Origin: Candidatus Zixiibacteriota bacterium
GTDB lineage: Bacteria > Zixibacteria > MSB-5A5 > GN15 > FEB-12
Direction of reading: 5' to 3'
Length of the DNA: 64,000 nt
Assembly (NCBI GenBank): GCA_019038695.1
Contig: JAHOYZ010000001.1
Location: forward strand, 1 to 64,000
Shown here: piece by piece, positions 7,540 to 17,312 of the stretch
Numbering within the stretch: position 1 is the stretch's first letter
How the letters are laid out: each line of letters starts with the position of its first letter
The notes under the pieces: generated by a model
What the model saw: the letters and a program-made list of their open reading frames with translations, nothing else
Told to the model about the DNA's origin: nothing
Databases searched by the model: none
Translations under genes and position numbers: made by a program

Positions 7540-9609
7540 ATGACACCAAATCGAAGACGTTCGGGACGCGATAGTTCTGATCCCTTCTATCAGACGTTTC
7601 TATTTAAGGCAACCGCCAAAACCTTACTCAGCGGCATCGTATTCGTCGTACTGCTGACTCTGACTCAGTGTACAGTGAACAAACCTGAGGCTCCATCCTG
7701 GCAAACCCAGGTTGTAGTCCCCTTGATCAACCGCACATACCAGATGGATGAGATCGTCGAAAAAATCGGCGAGGACAATCTTGCTATCGGTGATTCGGGT
7801 GTGGTGACGTTCAGTATTACAGAAGAGTTGGACACGGTATCTCTTGATCAGGATAACTTGTCAACCGACGACCTGTCATACAATCTGGGCAAACAACTGG
7901 GACCAATAGATATTGACCCACCTTCTGTGGCACCGGTCTCTATCAGCCTTAGCGAAATCACGGGTTTGCCCGCAAATCCCCCCGGAGACACAGGTGTAGT
8001 ACCAGAGGCTACTTTTGAAGTGACATTCGACATGCCGGCTATCAGTACCTTTACTGCGGCGGTTTTCTCTACTGGTCGAATGGATGTGACTATCGAAAAC
8101 GGCCTGGGTACAGCCTTTAACTCAATTACCATTGAGTTGGTTGACGGCACCACTGACGCCCTCATCACTTCCGGAACCCATAATCCAACTGTGTCAAGCG
8201 GCAATAGTGTCGTGATTCCGCTGGACCTGGCAGGGAAGACGGTTCCCAGTGATGTAATTATCGTTTCGTCCTTCAACACTTTCGAGGGAACAGTCACAGC
8301 TGTTTCAACGCGTTATTTGAGCACCGAAATTACCTTCAGCGATACATTGCAGGTGACGTCGGCCACGGCTCAGATTCCTGGTTTGAGTCTTTTCCAGTCA
8401 ACAAGCGTTGCTTTGGCTGAGGATGATCGGATAGACACTGCCAGTCTGGCATCCGGGACTCTGTCGCTAAGTCTGACCAATGAAACGCCATTGGACGCCA
8501 ACCTAACTGTTTCTGTGCCCGACATTCTCAGCGGCGCTGGTGTCCTACTGACGGTCGGTCCGGTAGCAGTACCGGCTTCCCAGACTGTGATCGTAAATCA
8601 GAATCTAGCTGGATATCAATTGGTACCTCAATCAAGTACCGTGCCTCAGGAACTGAGTCTTGAAGTTGACTTAGCCATAGAGGGTTCAGGAATGGAGCAG
8701 CGTACAGTATCTCAATACGATTCCATTGCAGTCACTGCGAACTTGACTAACCTGGTCTTCGGCTCAGTTACAGGCCGATTCGAGGCAGTCTCGGCAACAT
8801 TTGACGGTATCTCCGAAGATATCGACGTCCCAACCGGATTTGAAAATATAGAGCTCGTCAATGCCACTGTGACGCTTATAATTGAGAACGGTATTGATCT
8901 CCCCGGCCAAGTTAGCATCCAGCTCACCGGGAACAACGACAAGATTCTGGTTATGGGCGGTGATATTAGCCCTCGCGGGTTGGCAACCAGTGTCACGACC
9001 GAGGTAACCAATAGCGAGATAGCCGACTTCCTCTCTCCCCTTCCTACCCACATCGAGGCTTCTGGAACAGTAACGTTTGGGGATGAAGCTTACACGGGGA
9101 CTATTTCCAGCGACGACTATGTATTTGCCAGTGTCAGGATCGAAGCTCCCCTGGAAATGATAATCAATGAGTCGACGATCGACATCGACGTCGAGTCCGA
9201 GACCATTGATCAAAGTGATATCGACGCTATTACCGATCACTTCGTCGAGGGTCGTCTGGTTTATCGACTGATAAACCATCTGCCAATCGGCGCTCATGTG
9301 AATATTTACCTCGATGGTGATTCTCTTAACCTCAATGCAGAGAATGCCCAGCTCACTATCGACTCGCTCTATGTTGATGCCGCCGCAACCAACCTTGATG
9401 GTATCGTAATTGATGTCGCCTCAACGCCGGAACAAATAATATCACTGGATAGCGATCAGATCAAAGTCCTCGAAAACGATACCCTGTATATCGGTTCTGA
9501 GATAGTTCTGCACGGCTCTGACGGGCAGGCGGTCAAACTCATGGAGGATGATTACATCACCGTGATCGGCCGCATTGAAGTCGAATACCTGTTCGACGGT
9601 GAATTCTAA
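7540..9609 (+). CDS. Large exported beta-rich protein, probable lipoprotein
   Basis: 689 residues. After a basic N-terminus a hydrophobic segment (residues about 30-46, TLLSGIVFVVLLTLTQC) ends in a cysteine like a lipoprotein signal, although Gln at -1 is not the usual Gly/Ala/Ser. The mature part is almost entirely Thr/Ser/Asp/Val-rich beta sequence with several repeating units of about 90-110 residues ('...SVSATFDGISEDIDVPTGFENIELVNATVTL...' type), resembling stacked all-beta surface domains. I do not recognise a named family. It sits 11 bases before the DUF5723-like outer-membrane gene and is probably co-transcribed, so the two may form a surface complex. Confidence 0.75.
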   Translation: MTPNRRRSGRDSSDPFYQTFLFKATAKTLLSGIVFVVLLTLTQCTVNKPEAPSWQTQVVVPLINRTYQMDEIVEKIGEDNLAIGDSGVVTFSITEELDTVSLDQDNLSTDDLSYNLGKQLGPIDIDPPSVAPVSISLSEITGLPANPPGDTGVVPEATFEVTFDMPAISTFTAAVFSTGRMDVTIENGLGTAFNSITIELVDGTTDALITSGTHNPTVSSGNSVVIPLDLAGKTVPSDVIIVSSFNTFEGTVTAVSTRYLSTEITFSDTLQVTSATAQIPGLSLFQSTSVALAEDDRIDTASLASGTLSLSLTNETPLDANLTVSVPDILSGAGVLLTVGPVAVPASQTVIVNQNLAGYQLVPQSSTVPQELSLEVDLAIEGSGMEQRTVSQYDSIAVTANLTNLVFGSVTGRFEAVSATFDGISEDIDVPTGFENIELVNATVTLIIENGIDLPGQVSIQLTGNNDKILVMGGDISPRGLATSVTTEVTNSEIADFLSPLPTHIEASGTVTFGDEAYTGTISSDDYVFASVRIEAPLEMIINESTIDIDVESETIDQSDIDAITDHFVEGRLVYRLINHLPIGAHVNIYLDGDSLNLNAENAQLTIDSLYVDAAATNLDGIVIDVASTPEQIISLDSDQIKVLENDTLYIGSEIVLHGSDGQAVKLMEDDYITVIGRIEVEYLFDGEF

Positions 9610-9620
9610 AGGAGGCCGTC

Positions 9621-10904
9621 ATGATTGAATATATGAAGAAACAACACTCGATTCGTCGGTACGCCGTTTGTCTTGCTCTGGCATTTCTGATACTACCGAC
9701 AGTGAACGCGCCTCTGCTGGCGGCCAGCCAATCCTCGGCTCGCTCGGTAGCAATGGGCGGAGCATTTACATCCCTGGCAGCGGGCGTTGACGCCTATCGC
9801 TACAATCCGGCCAACCTCGGGTTCGATGGTAATCAGAGACGGAGTCTGGAAATAGTTGGCCTGGGTGCCAATGTCAGTAACAATTCATTCAGTCTTGATG
9901 ATTACAATAACTACACCGGCGCGGTTCTAACAAACGATGACAAGGATTACCTGTTGGATCGCATCCCGGATGAAGGTCTAACGATCTCGGCTGATATTGA
10001 AGCCTCTGCTGTTTCTCTATCGTTTGGCTCGTTTGCCTTTTCGTTATCGGGCGTCGGTCAGGCTGATGTCAGTCTCGGTAAGGATATCATCGACCTGATG
10101 CTCAACGGTAACACATTTGGGGATACCATCGATGTTGCCGGATCCTACTCCGATGCCGTCGGCTATGTTGCCGCAGGTGTTTCCTATGGACTACCGATCT
10201 ACACCTGGGGCTCACGGCAACTGACTGTAGGAGCCACCGCCAAGTACATTCGTGGCCTGGGCATGGAGGAAGTAGTCGAGATCGAGGGTCTGATGGCTAC
10301 CCATGAGACCGGATTCGCCGGCGAAGGACACCTTATCGCTCGCACTGCCACAGGAGGCTCCGGTTATGCACTCGATCTCGGGGCAGCCATGCAGCTCAGC
10401 GACAGCTACACTATTGGAGTTCGGACGAAGAATGTTCTCAGCACCATATCGTGGAACTCGGGTACCGAGGAGCATGGATATATGTTCAGCTTCGACACCA
10501 TGACAGCAGACAACATGGATGAGGACTACGTTGTCTCCGATGACTACAGCAATGATATTACAGGGTTCTCTACCAGCCTGCCGGCAGTAATGAATGTTGG
10601 CATAGCCAATACTTCGGGTAAATTGGTGTGGGCGGTTGATTGGGAACAAGGCTTTCGCCGAGCAGCTGGTGCATCAAAGAAACCGCGCCTTGCAGCCGGA
10701 CTGGAGTATTCTGGTTTGTTGAGTAACCTACCCCTCAGAACCGGATTCGCCACCGGCGGCAGCAAAACCACAGCCTTCTCCTTCGGTGCCGGATTAAACT
10801 TAGGAGGATTTTATATTGATGCCGCTGCTGTAACCGGCAAATCGTTTTCTGCGTCTTCAAGCAACGGTCTTAACGTGTCCGTTTCGACAGGCGTATTCTT
10901 CTAG
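9621..10904 (+). CDS. DUF5723-like outer-membrane protein
   Basis: 427 residues with a signal peptide (about 1-35, ending LLAAS). It then has the PorV/FadL-like opening ARSVAMGGAFTSLAAGVDAY with YNPANLGF, typical of DUF5723 and related beta-barrel proteins of FCB bacteria. Alternating amphipathic strands run to the C-terminus, which closes with a strand ending in F (VSTGVFF). GGAGG (9611-9615) lies five bases before the ATG. It follows the large beta-rich gene by 11 bases and is followed by a strong terminator, so the two form a unit. The function is unknown; PorV-like proteins shuttle type IX cargo, which would fit the T9SS-tagged protease next door, but that link is inference. Confidence 0.8.
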   Translation: MIEYMKKQHSIRRYAVCLALAFLILPTVNAPLLAASQSSARSVAMGGAFTSLAAGVDAYRYNPANLGFDGNQRRSLEIVGLGANVSNNSFSLDDYNNYTGAVLTNDDKDYLLDRIPDEGLTISADIEASAVSLSFGSFAFSLSGVGQADVSLGKDIIDLMLNGNTFGDTIDVAGSYSDAVGYVAAGVSYGLPIYTWGSRQLTVGATAKYIRGLGMEEVVEIEGLMATHETGFAGEGHLIARTATGGSGYALDLGAAMQLSDSYTIGVRTKNVLSTISWNSGTEEHGYMFSFDTMTADNMDEDYVVSDDYSNDITGFSTSLPAVMNVGIANTSGKLVWAVDWEQGFRRAAGASKKPRLAAGLEYSGLLSNLPLRTGFATGGSKTTAFSFGAGLNLGGFYIDAAAVTGKSFSASSSNGLNVSVSTGVFF

Positions 10905-10961
10905 CTTAGCGTACCATCAGACTATGGGAACCTCCCCATTGTCATACCCTTTTACCCAATG

Positions 10962-10994
10962 GCCGCCGGACGTTCATCGTCCGGCGGCTTCTCT
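10962..10994 (+). terminator. Strong rho-independent terminator
   Basis: An 11-bp perfect stem (GCCGCCGGACG 10962-10972, CGTCCGGCGGC 10978-10988) with a 5-base loop is followed by TTCTCTT. It closes the two-gene envelope unit. Confidence 0.8.
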
Positions 10995-11082
10995 TATGTG
11001 CAAACACAACAGCTACTTACGACAACCGTGGGCTACCGGCACCACGTTTGCGATGATCCCTATAGAGAAATTGAAACACTGC

Positions 11083-11103
11083 CCTGATCTGTTGAAGATC
11101 AGG
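11083..11103 (+). promoter_or_regulatory. Hairpin in the leader of the M6 protease gene
   Basis: A perfect 8-bp stem (CCTGATCT/AGATCAGG, 5-base loop) ends 25 bases before the start codon of the gene at 11129, just upstream of its GGGAGG ribosome site. It has no U-tract, so it is not a terminator. A role in mRNA stability or translation is possible but unproven. Confidence 0.3.
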
Positions 11104-11128
11104 AGCACTCTTCCTCAGGGAGGTTGAA

Positions 11129-12868
11129 ATGAAACAGATACTCGCACCATCAAAAATCATCACGGCGGTACTCATATTGAGTTGGATCGTCGCCATAGCA
11201 ACGGTAGATGCTTCCCCTCCTCATCCGCAATTGCGGGATGATATTGCAGCCGGAAAGGTGGTAGCACCTTACTTCGTAACACACGCCGATGAGATTCGTG
11301 CGCGTGGCGTTGATTCGCCTGATCGCCACAAACCCAATGAGCGGTCACTGTCGAAATCAGCTTCTGACGGAACACCGACCCTAACCGGCGAAGTCCGCGC
11401 CTTATGTTTGCTGGTCAAATTCAGCGATCAAGTGAGTTCGGTATCGGCCGACTTCTTTGATTCTCTCATGTTCGACTCCGTTGGCTCCACCGTCAGAACA
11501 TACTATGACGAGATATCCTTTGGCCAATTGGACATGGTTACGGTCGATCTACCTTCGACCATTGGCTGGACCGAAGCACCACAGACTTATGAATACTACG
11601 TTAACAACGAGAACGGTACCGGTGCCTATCCGAACAATACTCAAAAGCTTTGTGAGGACATCGTCGATGCTGTGGACGGAGTCGTGGATTTCAGCAATTA
11701 CGACAATGATGGTGACGACTTCGTTGATCTTGTGGTTATCGTTCATACTGGTTCCGGGGCCGAGTACACTGGCCAAGACACTGACATCTGGTCCCACAAG
11801 TGGGGCATTAATCCGCGCCTGAAAGACGGCGTCTACATCTCAAGCTACACGGTACAGCCGGAATATTGGGCCAACCCCGATGATATGACTATCGGGGTCT
11901 ACGCTCACGAACTCGGGCATGGTTTCTTCGGATTGCCAGACCTATACGATATCGACGGATCCTCCCGCGGCATTGGCAAATGGGGTATTATGTCCTACGG
12001 AAGCTGGCTGGGACCGAACGGCCTGGGCGGTTCACCAGCACATCCGTGTGCCTGGACTCGTATCCAAATGGGTTTCGCGACAGCAACGGTTATCTCGGCC
12101 AATAGTAATGACCACCCCGTGAGATTGGTCGAGACAACTGGTGATATTTATCGTCTCTGGACAGGCGGCGGATCAGGTGATGAGTATTTCCTGGTAGAAA
12201 ATCGTCAGAAAACCGGATTCGACAGCTATCTGCCCGAACCTGGACTACTCATCTGGCACATTGATGATGCCAAATCCAACAACACACAAGAGTGGTATAA
12301 TGGCGAAAGCCAGGACGCGGCCAATCATTACAAGGTGGCCCTGGAGCAATCAGACGGACTATGGGAACTCGAACTTTCTCTAGACCATGGTGATGACCGT
12401 GATCCCTTCCCCGGTGGTCTGAACCGGCGCACTTTTGATGCCCTGACCACTCCCAGTTCAGATTCATACGAAGACGGTGTTTCTTACGTCAAGCTTGATA
12501 ATATATCCGTATCAGCAGATACAATGACCGCTGATTTCACAGTGGGCTTCGCGGCGGATATTGACGACGATGACCCTGTCCAGTTACCGACTAATGCCCC
12601 GTTAGGACAGAACTACCCTAATCCGTTCAACCCCTCCACAACAATCGATTTCGCCCTTGATGCCACAAGCGAGGTTAGAATCGATATATACAACCTGCTT
12701 GGCCAAAAGGTAACAACGCTCCTGGACGAAACCAAATCTAAAGGTACCCATTCCGTGGTATGGAACGGCACTAATGACCACGGACAGGAAATTGCTTCCG
12801 GGGTCTACTTTTATCGTATGGTCTCAGGTGAGTTCAGTAAGACTAAAACAATGACTCTGGTCCGATAG
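11129..12868 (+). CDS. Secreted M6-family metalloprotease with T9SS C-terminal sorting domain
   Basis: 579 residues. A signal peptide (about 1-28) and a propeptide of about 90 residues precede the catalytic domain. The zinc site is YAHELGHGFFGLPDLYD, an HExxH with the downstream Gly and Asp of immune-inhibitor-A-like M6 peptidases. After about residue 470 comes a type A T9SS sorting domain: PLGQNYPNPFNPSTTIDF, then VRIDIYNLLGQKV, GTHSVVWNG and the closing GVYFYRM...KTKTMTLVR. Such domains send proteins through the type IX system and are usually cleaved or anchored at the surface. GGGAGG lies upstream of the ATG. It is monocistronic between terminators at 10962 and 12921. No T9SS core gene is in this window. 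Confidence 0.92.
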   Translation: MKQILAPSKIITAVLILSWIVAIATVDASPPHPQLRDDIAAGKVVAPYFVTHADEIRARGVDSPDRHKPNERSLSKSASDGTPTLTGEVRALCLLVKFSDQVSSVSADFFDSLMFDSVGSTVRTYYDEISFGQLDMVTVDLPSTIGWTEAPQTYEYYVNNENGTGAYPNNTQKLCEDIVDAVDGVVDFSNYDNDGDDFVDLVVIVHTGSGAEYTGQDTDIWSHKWGINPRLKDGVYISSYTVQPEYWANPDDMTIGVYAHELGHGFFGLPDLYDIDGSSRGIGKWGIMSYGSWLGPNGLGGSPAHPCAWTRIQMGFATATVISANSNDHPVRLVETTGDIYRLWTGGGSGDEYFLVENRQKTGFDSYLPEPGLLIWHIDDAKSNNTQEWYNGESQDAANHYKVALEQSDGLWELELSLDHGDDRDPFPGGLNRRTFDALTTPSSDSYEDGVSYVKLDNISVSADTMTADFTVGFAADIDDDDPVQLPTNAPLGQNYPNPFNPSTTIDFALDATSEVRIDIYNLLGQKVTTLLDETKSKGTHSVVWNGTNDHGQEIASGVYFYRMVSGEFSKTKTMTLVR

Positions 12869-12920
12869 GGATAGCAACTCAACCTCAATGGGCAACTTCC
12901 TCCCTGGTTGCTCAAATGAA

Positions 12921-12948
12921 AAACCCCGGTGTTTCACACCGGGGTTTT
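12921..12948. terminator. Bidirectional terminator between convergent genes
   Basis: AAACCCCGGTG (12921-12931) pairs perfectly with CACCGGGGTTT (12937-12947) around a TTTCA loop. A-rich and T-rich flanks make it usable in both directions, serving the M6 protease (+) and the zinc-ribbon gene (-). Confidence 0.8.
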
Positions 12949-12959
12949 ATCTTTCATCA

Positions 12960-13175
12960 CTATTCTGCAGGATGGACCAGAGCTTGCTGTTCCCGATCAC
13001 CGAAACGTCGGTTATCCCGCTGTAACTTCTTGTGCTGCATGTGGCAGGTCTTACACCGTTTTGGGTCTTCCTTGTAGCCACGTTCAGCAAAATACTGTTG
13101 CGCTGCTGCTGTGAAAGCAAACTCTTCGTTACACTCGCAACACAACAGTATCTTAGGTTCAAAACCACCGTTCAT
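12960..13175 (-). CDS. Small zinc-ribbon protein (zf-trcl type)
   Basis: 71 residues. One zinc ribbon is clear, formed by CCECNEEF near residues 13-20 and CKTCH near residue 41, with the family hallmark FTAAAQQYFAERGYKEDPKRC between the pairs. This matches the 'probable zinc-ribbon' (zf-trcl) family found in many bacteria; its role is unknown. The start at 13175 is chosen because GGAG and GGGGG stretches lie 5-14 bases upstream and because relatives begin only a few residues before the first Cys pair. The tail is basic and may bind nucleic acid (inference). Confidence 0.8.
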   Translation of the reverse strand: MNGGFEPKILLCCECNEEFAFTAAAQQYFAERGYKEDPKRCKTCHMQHKKLQRDNRRFGDREQQALVHPAE

Positions 13176-13313
13176 AATATCCCCCTCTCCTTTATCCCAA
13201 ATGTCTTCCGTGACATCCAAAACAAAGGTTAGGTATTAATGAGCTATTTATGATAGCAGCTGATTGAATTACTGTCAACAAAAACGTTGAAAGAAATAGA
13301 GAAATGGTCGTGT

Positions 13314-15365
13314 TCAGTATGGATTGCAGGGCGGAGCGCTTCCTCCCTGAAAAAGGTGGGAGACCAAAGCTGTCAGATCAGCCACATTGAGGTTATTAAC
13401 ACAGTCAAAGTCACCAGCGTCATAATGTGGCAGCGGTTCGGGTCCTCCAGTGAATAGATAAGCTACCAGGTAAGTCAAGTCCCCAATAATTATCTGACCA
13501 TCGAAATTAAGATCGCCGTGATAAAGAACCGTGCGTGCCCCAGTGAACTGCGAATCCGCTACAGATGTATCATTCTGCGACCAGACCTTAAATATCACAG
13601 AGGAAAGACTGTCCAGCGGTGTTCCCAGCTCCGGATGTACCGAAATCATAATGACAGAATCTTGCCCCGATGTCAGGTGGATGTTAAACGTATCAGATTC
13701 GATCCATCCACAGGCATCCCAACCTGTAACTCCATAGAAATCGTTTACTGTCGAAGGGTTCGTAATCCGATACTCAAACTCCCGGGTATCACCAGAATAT
13801 ACTGCGGAATCGGTAGTCAGTATCTCAGAGACAACTTCATAGGGCTGACGAATACTGGCTGAATAACTGAAAAACGCTCCCTCCGAATACTCAGACAAGT
13901 TGGCTCCTATCAATACTACACGGGTATATGTCTCAAACAATGGAATCTCGATGGTTCCATGCTTGGATACGGGATCAAGAACAATCCTCTCAATATCATG
14001 CACATTCTCAGCAGAAGATTTGACAACAACTGTTGACCATTCCCGCCCATCATCACCATTGAAAGAAATATCCAGAATACCAGTACTGCTGCCGGGGAGT
14101 AATTCAACATAACATGAACCATACCCAACCGGATTTCTCGGTGATGTCTGTAGCAAAACGGGGTAACTAATGTGGCTGCGGGCAAAATTGACAGCCGGAT
14201 ACTGAGAACCCTCTTCATAATGCAAACCGTCATCTCTCGTAGCGGTCATGAAATTCCAGGTCGTAAATTCGGTAAAAGCTGAGTCAATTGTCCAACCATA
14301 TCTGCCCTCAAGCGTATCCGATAGAGCCACAAAGGCGTCATCCCAAATAGCCCCTTCCCACATAGCCACCATTAGAGAAGTATCAAACATCTCAGCCAGG
14401 AACATCGGCCAGACAAAACTCCCGTAGGCGTGATTGCCATTATCCAGAATAGACTTTTCAGGTTCGGCGAAGAATGACGCGAGGTACTGGTAATTATCAT
14501 CGACAGCATCGAAAACGATGTCTTCAAAGTAGACCGCATCACATTCTTTGATCCAACTCGGCTCCGACGCATCATAAGCATACTGACATGCATGATGAAA
14601 CTCATGGGCACAGGTCACCTTGGCCGCTCCGGCCTGATTTCCTTCAGGATCATTGTTGGCCGGGAAATTAGGATCGAGAAAATCGTTATTGAGCACCATA
14701 TAGCTGTAAAAGTCGTTCCACGGTTCAGGGCCATTACCTTCGGGCATCGCATAACCGTAGAGACCGGTCTCCTCGAAATATACATCATAGAGCGAGTCTC
14801 CCCCAAGCGTGCCATCACTCGGCGGCAACAAGTAACCAAGATCAACATGCATATCGTAAGTGGAATCGCAGTAGGCGGCACACCACTCCACGAAGTCCGG
14901 TACACCGCTGAAATCATTATCTGCGGGCGGTACTGAGTCGGTCCCGATTGTATCGTAATGCATCCAAAAAAAACCGCTTGGCGACTGAAATTTAAACTCA
15001 GTGTCTTTGCGAGCAAAAGCGGTTTCGAAGTACTCCCTTGTCGCGGCTGACAGATAATCCCAATCGCGGCGTATATCGTCAAGGACTGGAGTACCACATC
15101 GGATCGGCACAACGTTGGTCGAAATAGAAAGTGAAATGAACCGGCTGGGAAGGCTATCAGGATTCTTGATCGCAGTGATCTGCAAACAAACCTTCTCATC
15201 CAATGATAAACTACCGGTCTCGAACTCCTGGTCGATCAAGAATAGCGCATTCGCCTGCTGTCCATAACCTGTAACTCCAGCCCACTCAGTTGCAATTGAT
15301 GTCACCGGCAGTAAACCAGTCAACAGAATGATCAAAATCACAAGGCGTATCATGTTGTTTCCCAT
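13314..15365 (-). CDS. MXAN_6640-type secreted metalloprotease with C-terminal dockerin-like repeats
   Basis: 683 residues with a signal peptide (IRLVILIILLTGLLPVTSIA). The zinc-binding motif AHEFHHACQYAYD is followed by EPSWIKECDAVYFED, where the glutamates could provide the third ligand; this pattern is typical of proteins labelled MXAN_6640 family putative metalloprotease. A beta-sandwich region (about 450-600) precedes two dockerin-like repeats: GDLNFDGQIIIGDLTYLV with YLFTGGPEP, and DFDCVNNLNVADLTALV with LFQGG. An ATG at 15353 is an alternative start. The dockerin-like tail replaces the T9SS tail used by the M6 protease nearby. Confidence 0.85.
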   Translation of the reverse strand: MGNNMIRLVILIILLTGLLPVTSIATEWAGVTGYGQQANALFLIDQEFETGSLSLDEKVCLQITAIKNPDSLPSRFISLSISTNVVPIRCGTPVLDDIRRDWDYLSAATREYFETAFARKDTEFKFQSPSGFFWMHYDTIGTDSVPPADNDFSGVPDFVEWCAAYCDSTYDMHVDLGYLLPPSDGTLGGDSLYDVYFEETGLYGYAMPEGNGPEPWNDFYSYMVLNNDFLDPNFPANNDPEGNQAGAAKVTCAHEFHHACQYAYDASEPSWIKECDAVYFEDIVFDAVDDNYQYLASFFAEPEKSILDNGNHAYGSFVWPMFLAEMFDTSLMVAMWEGAIWDDAFVALSDTLEGRYGWTIDSAFTEFTTWNFMTATRDDGLHYEEGSQYPAVNFARSHISYPVLLQTSPRNPVGYGSCYVELLPGSSTGILDISFNGDDGREWSTVVVKSSAENVHDIERIVLDPVSKHGTIEIPLFETYTRVVLIGANLSEYSEGAFFSYSASIRQPYEVVSEILTTDSAVYSGDTREFEYRITNPSTVNDFYGVTGWDACGWIESDTFNIHLTSGQDSVIMISVHPELGTPLDSLSSVIFKVWSQNDTSVADSQFTGARTVLYHGDLNFDGQIIIGDLTYLVAYLFTGGPEPLPHYDAGDFDCVNNLNVADLTALVSHLFQGGSAPPCNPY

Positions 15366-15610
15366 TATGTCAGTCGCTCCAATTGGTAACAGTATCGGCT
15401 CAAGACTACCGATCTATATCTCAGGCAACCAGACTTCATCACCGAAACCAAAACTGTAGCGACACAACCAGAGTGTATTCTCTTCGATACAAAGGAACAG
15501 ATTCTAATTTCGCCTTTGGTAACCGATCCGGAACTCTGGTTAAGACAGGTACATTAGTTTGTACAAAAACGAAAGCGGTCATGTTCCCACAACAATCACT
15601 TCTATAATAT

Positions 15611-15638
15611 AATTTATTGTATCTCAATGAGTTGTCAA
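15611..15638 (-). promoter_or_regulatory. Candidate promoter for the metalloprotease gene
   Basis: On the minus strand TTGACA (15638-15633) is followed after 16 bases by TAAATT (15616-15611). The -35 overlaps the 3' end of the preceding gene, and the resulting leader would be about 240 bases long. The rest of 15366-15610 shows no gene. Confidence 0.4.
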
Positions 15639-17312
15639 TAGTAAACTGGCATCGCTCGCCATGAAATAGTGTTCAGTGCCCACCGATATCTGCCAACCAA
15701 GACGCCCTGAATGAGCCAAATCCAATCTGATTACACGATCCCGACTGGAGTGTCCGATCGCAAATCTAAGTCCAATCCCTCCACTGAAATAAAAATCCCG
15801 CAAACCGATTTCTTCTCTCACTTTCCAAGTACGACCGGCATCCATGAAGAGCGCTGGTGAAAATACCAATGAGAGGAAATCAAAGTCGGGAAAACAACGA
15901 ATCTCGGCATTGAAGACAGCTCTCCGATTGCCGGTCCTGAAATACTTGTCATAACCCCTGATACCACTAATACCACCTAGTGTCAGGGGTTCGGCATTAT
16001 CGTTCCTCCAATCGGAAAGGTACTGGCCATGGAAAGCGAAAGTGATGAACCTAACTGGGTAGCTGAAACCATACACTGATAGGTTCGTGAGTCGTCGAAG
16101 ATATCCACCCCCATCAAACCACATTTCACGAGAATATGACAGGTATGTGAGACTATTACCGAACTGATACCCGAGGGACAAACAGCCGGTCAGCTTGTCC
16201 CAAATATGGGTGCGGAGCCTCGGCTGAAATGCTCTGGAAACTGAAAAAGCTACTGTCTGTCCCAGCGCGAAATCCTCAGTATTCCCGATACCATCGATCC
16301 GGCTTAGCTTAGTAAAATCAAGATGCGTTGCCGTTACCCCGGCACTGGCCAAATGATAGATTGAATCCCGTGGCAGAGCGGCTGCCACCAATTCAGCATC
16401 AAGAGGATCATTGCTGAGTGTGTCGGCCCCAATCACTCGTTCAAACAGATAAGCATAGCGTAGGTCAAACAAGAGTTGATCGAAATACGACCCTGTTCGC
16501 CAACCGACACTAAGACCCAAAAGGTCAGACTCGGCTCGTGATTGGCCGATCGGCTCCGTATCATGATAAATATCAATCCGGCTCCGCGCTGCCCCCCAAA
16601 TGACTTCCCAGGTCAAACTCTGTTCAAGATCGTAATACGGTCGATAGATTTTCAGCAACCTGAGCTTTTCGACCGGATTGTCTGAATACATAGCATCCAG
16701 AACTACCTGTCCCCGCCAAAAGCGCTGATCGATAAACCGTCCGTCGAAATAATCGTCATCAATGTCCTGAATCACATAGCCCAGAGATAGGAATTCGTTG
16801 CGTCCAAGTATGTTGCGATCAGAAATTGAAAGGCTGACTATATTCTCGTTTCCATCACGTGAAAAAGAGGGTCCCGCCGCCAGCGTCCACTCATCAATAG
16901 TGACTACTTTCATGAGCAGATGCCCATTGTTCAAAGTATCAACCTCAATCCACGCATCGTATAACTGAAGTCGGTTCCGAAGATTTCTGGCCGTTTCCTC
17001 AACCCGCAATATTGAGCACGACTCACCCACGCGAAACAGAAGTTCACGTCGGATAACCGCATCTCGCGTTATGATGTGCAACCGATTGGCTAATCTAAAA
17101 ACAAAATGATTAAATCCCGCTGAGTCTGTATCAAAGATATTCCTGTTGTCGATCTCGATACTATCCACCAGCCGGTCATTCATGTATGTGGGCAGATCGA
17201 AACTGATCTTCGTTTCCCCTTCTCCATTGAAAATGGTCTGCCCAAATACTGCTATTGGAAAGATAATAAGGGACAGAATAAATATTGATACGCTGCTGAC
17301 AAACCTATGCAA
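15624..17312 (-). CDS. Omp85-superfamily outer-membrane protein (BamA/TamA-like, single POTRA)
   Basis: 562 residues. A hydrophobic signal segment (FVSSVSIFILSLIIFPIAVFG) is followed by one POTRA-like module (about 60-135: IITRDAVIRRELLFRVGES...LRNRLQLYDAWIEVDTL). A long barrel contains the superfamily lid-loop motif GGISGIRGYDKYFRTGNR, which has the RGY core. I place the start at a TTG (17312), because GGAG sits six bases upstream and it leaves a normal signal peptide; the frame also runs to a TTG at 17363. BamA has five POTRAs and TamA three, so a single one suggests a specialised translocon or orphan. It lies head to head with the pilus operon and upstream of the MXAN_6640-type protease. 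Confidence 0.75.
   Translation of the reverse strand: MHRFVSSVSIFILSLIIFPIAVFGQTIFNGEGETKISFDLPTYMNDRLVDSIEIDNRNIFDTDSAGFNHFVFRLANRLHIITRDAVIRRELLFRVGESCSILRVEETARNLRNRLQLYDAWIEVDTLNNGHLLMKVVTIDEWTLAAGPSFSRDGNENIVSLSISDRNILGRNEFLSLGYVIQDIDDDYFDGRFIDQRFWRGQVVLDAMYSDNPVEKLRLLKIYRPYYDLEQSLTWEVIWGAARSRIDIYHDTEPIGQSRAESDLLGLSVGWRTGSYFDQLLFDLRYAYLFERVIGADTLSNDPLDAELVAAALPRDSIYHLASAGVTATHLDFTKLSRIDGIGNTEDFALGQTVAFSVSRAFQPRLRTHIWDKLTGCLSLGYQFGNSLTYLSYSREMWFDGGGYLRRLTNLSVYGFSYPVRFITFAFHGQYLSDWRNDNAEPLTLGGISGIRGYDKYFRTGNRRAVFNAEIRCFPDFDFLSLVFSPALFMDAGRTWKVREEIGLRDFYFSGGIGLRFAIGHSSRDRVIRLDLAHSGRLGWQISVGTEHYFMASDASLLLTTH

Noticed and set aside
10924-11127. 67-codon plus-strand ORF between the outer-membrane protein gene and the M6 protease gene
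   Set aside because: It runs straight through a strong terminator hairpin and has no ribosome site.
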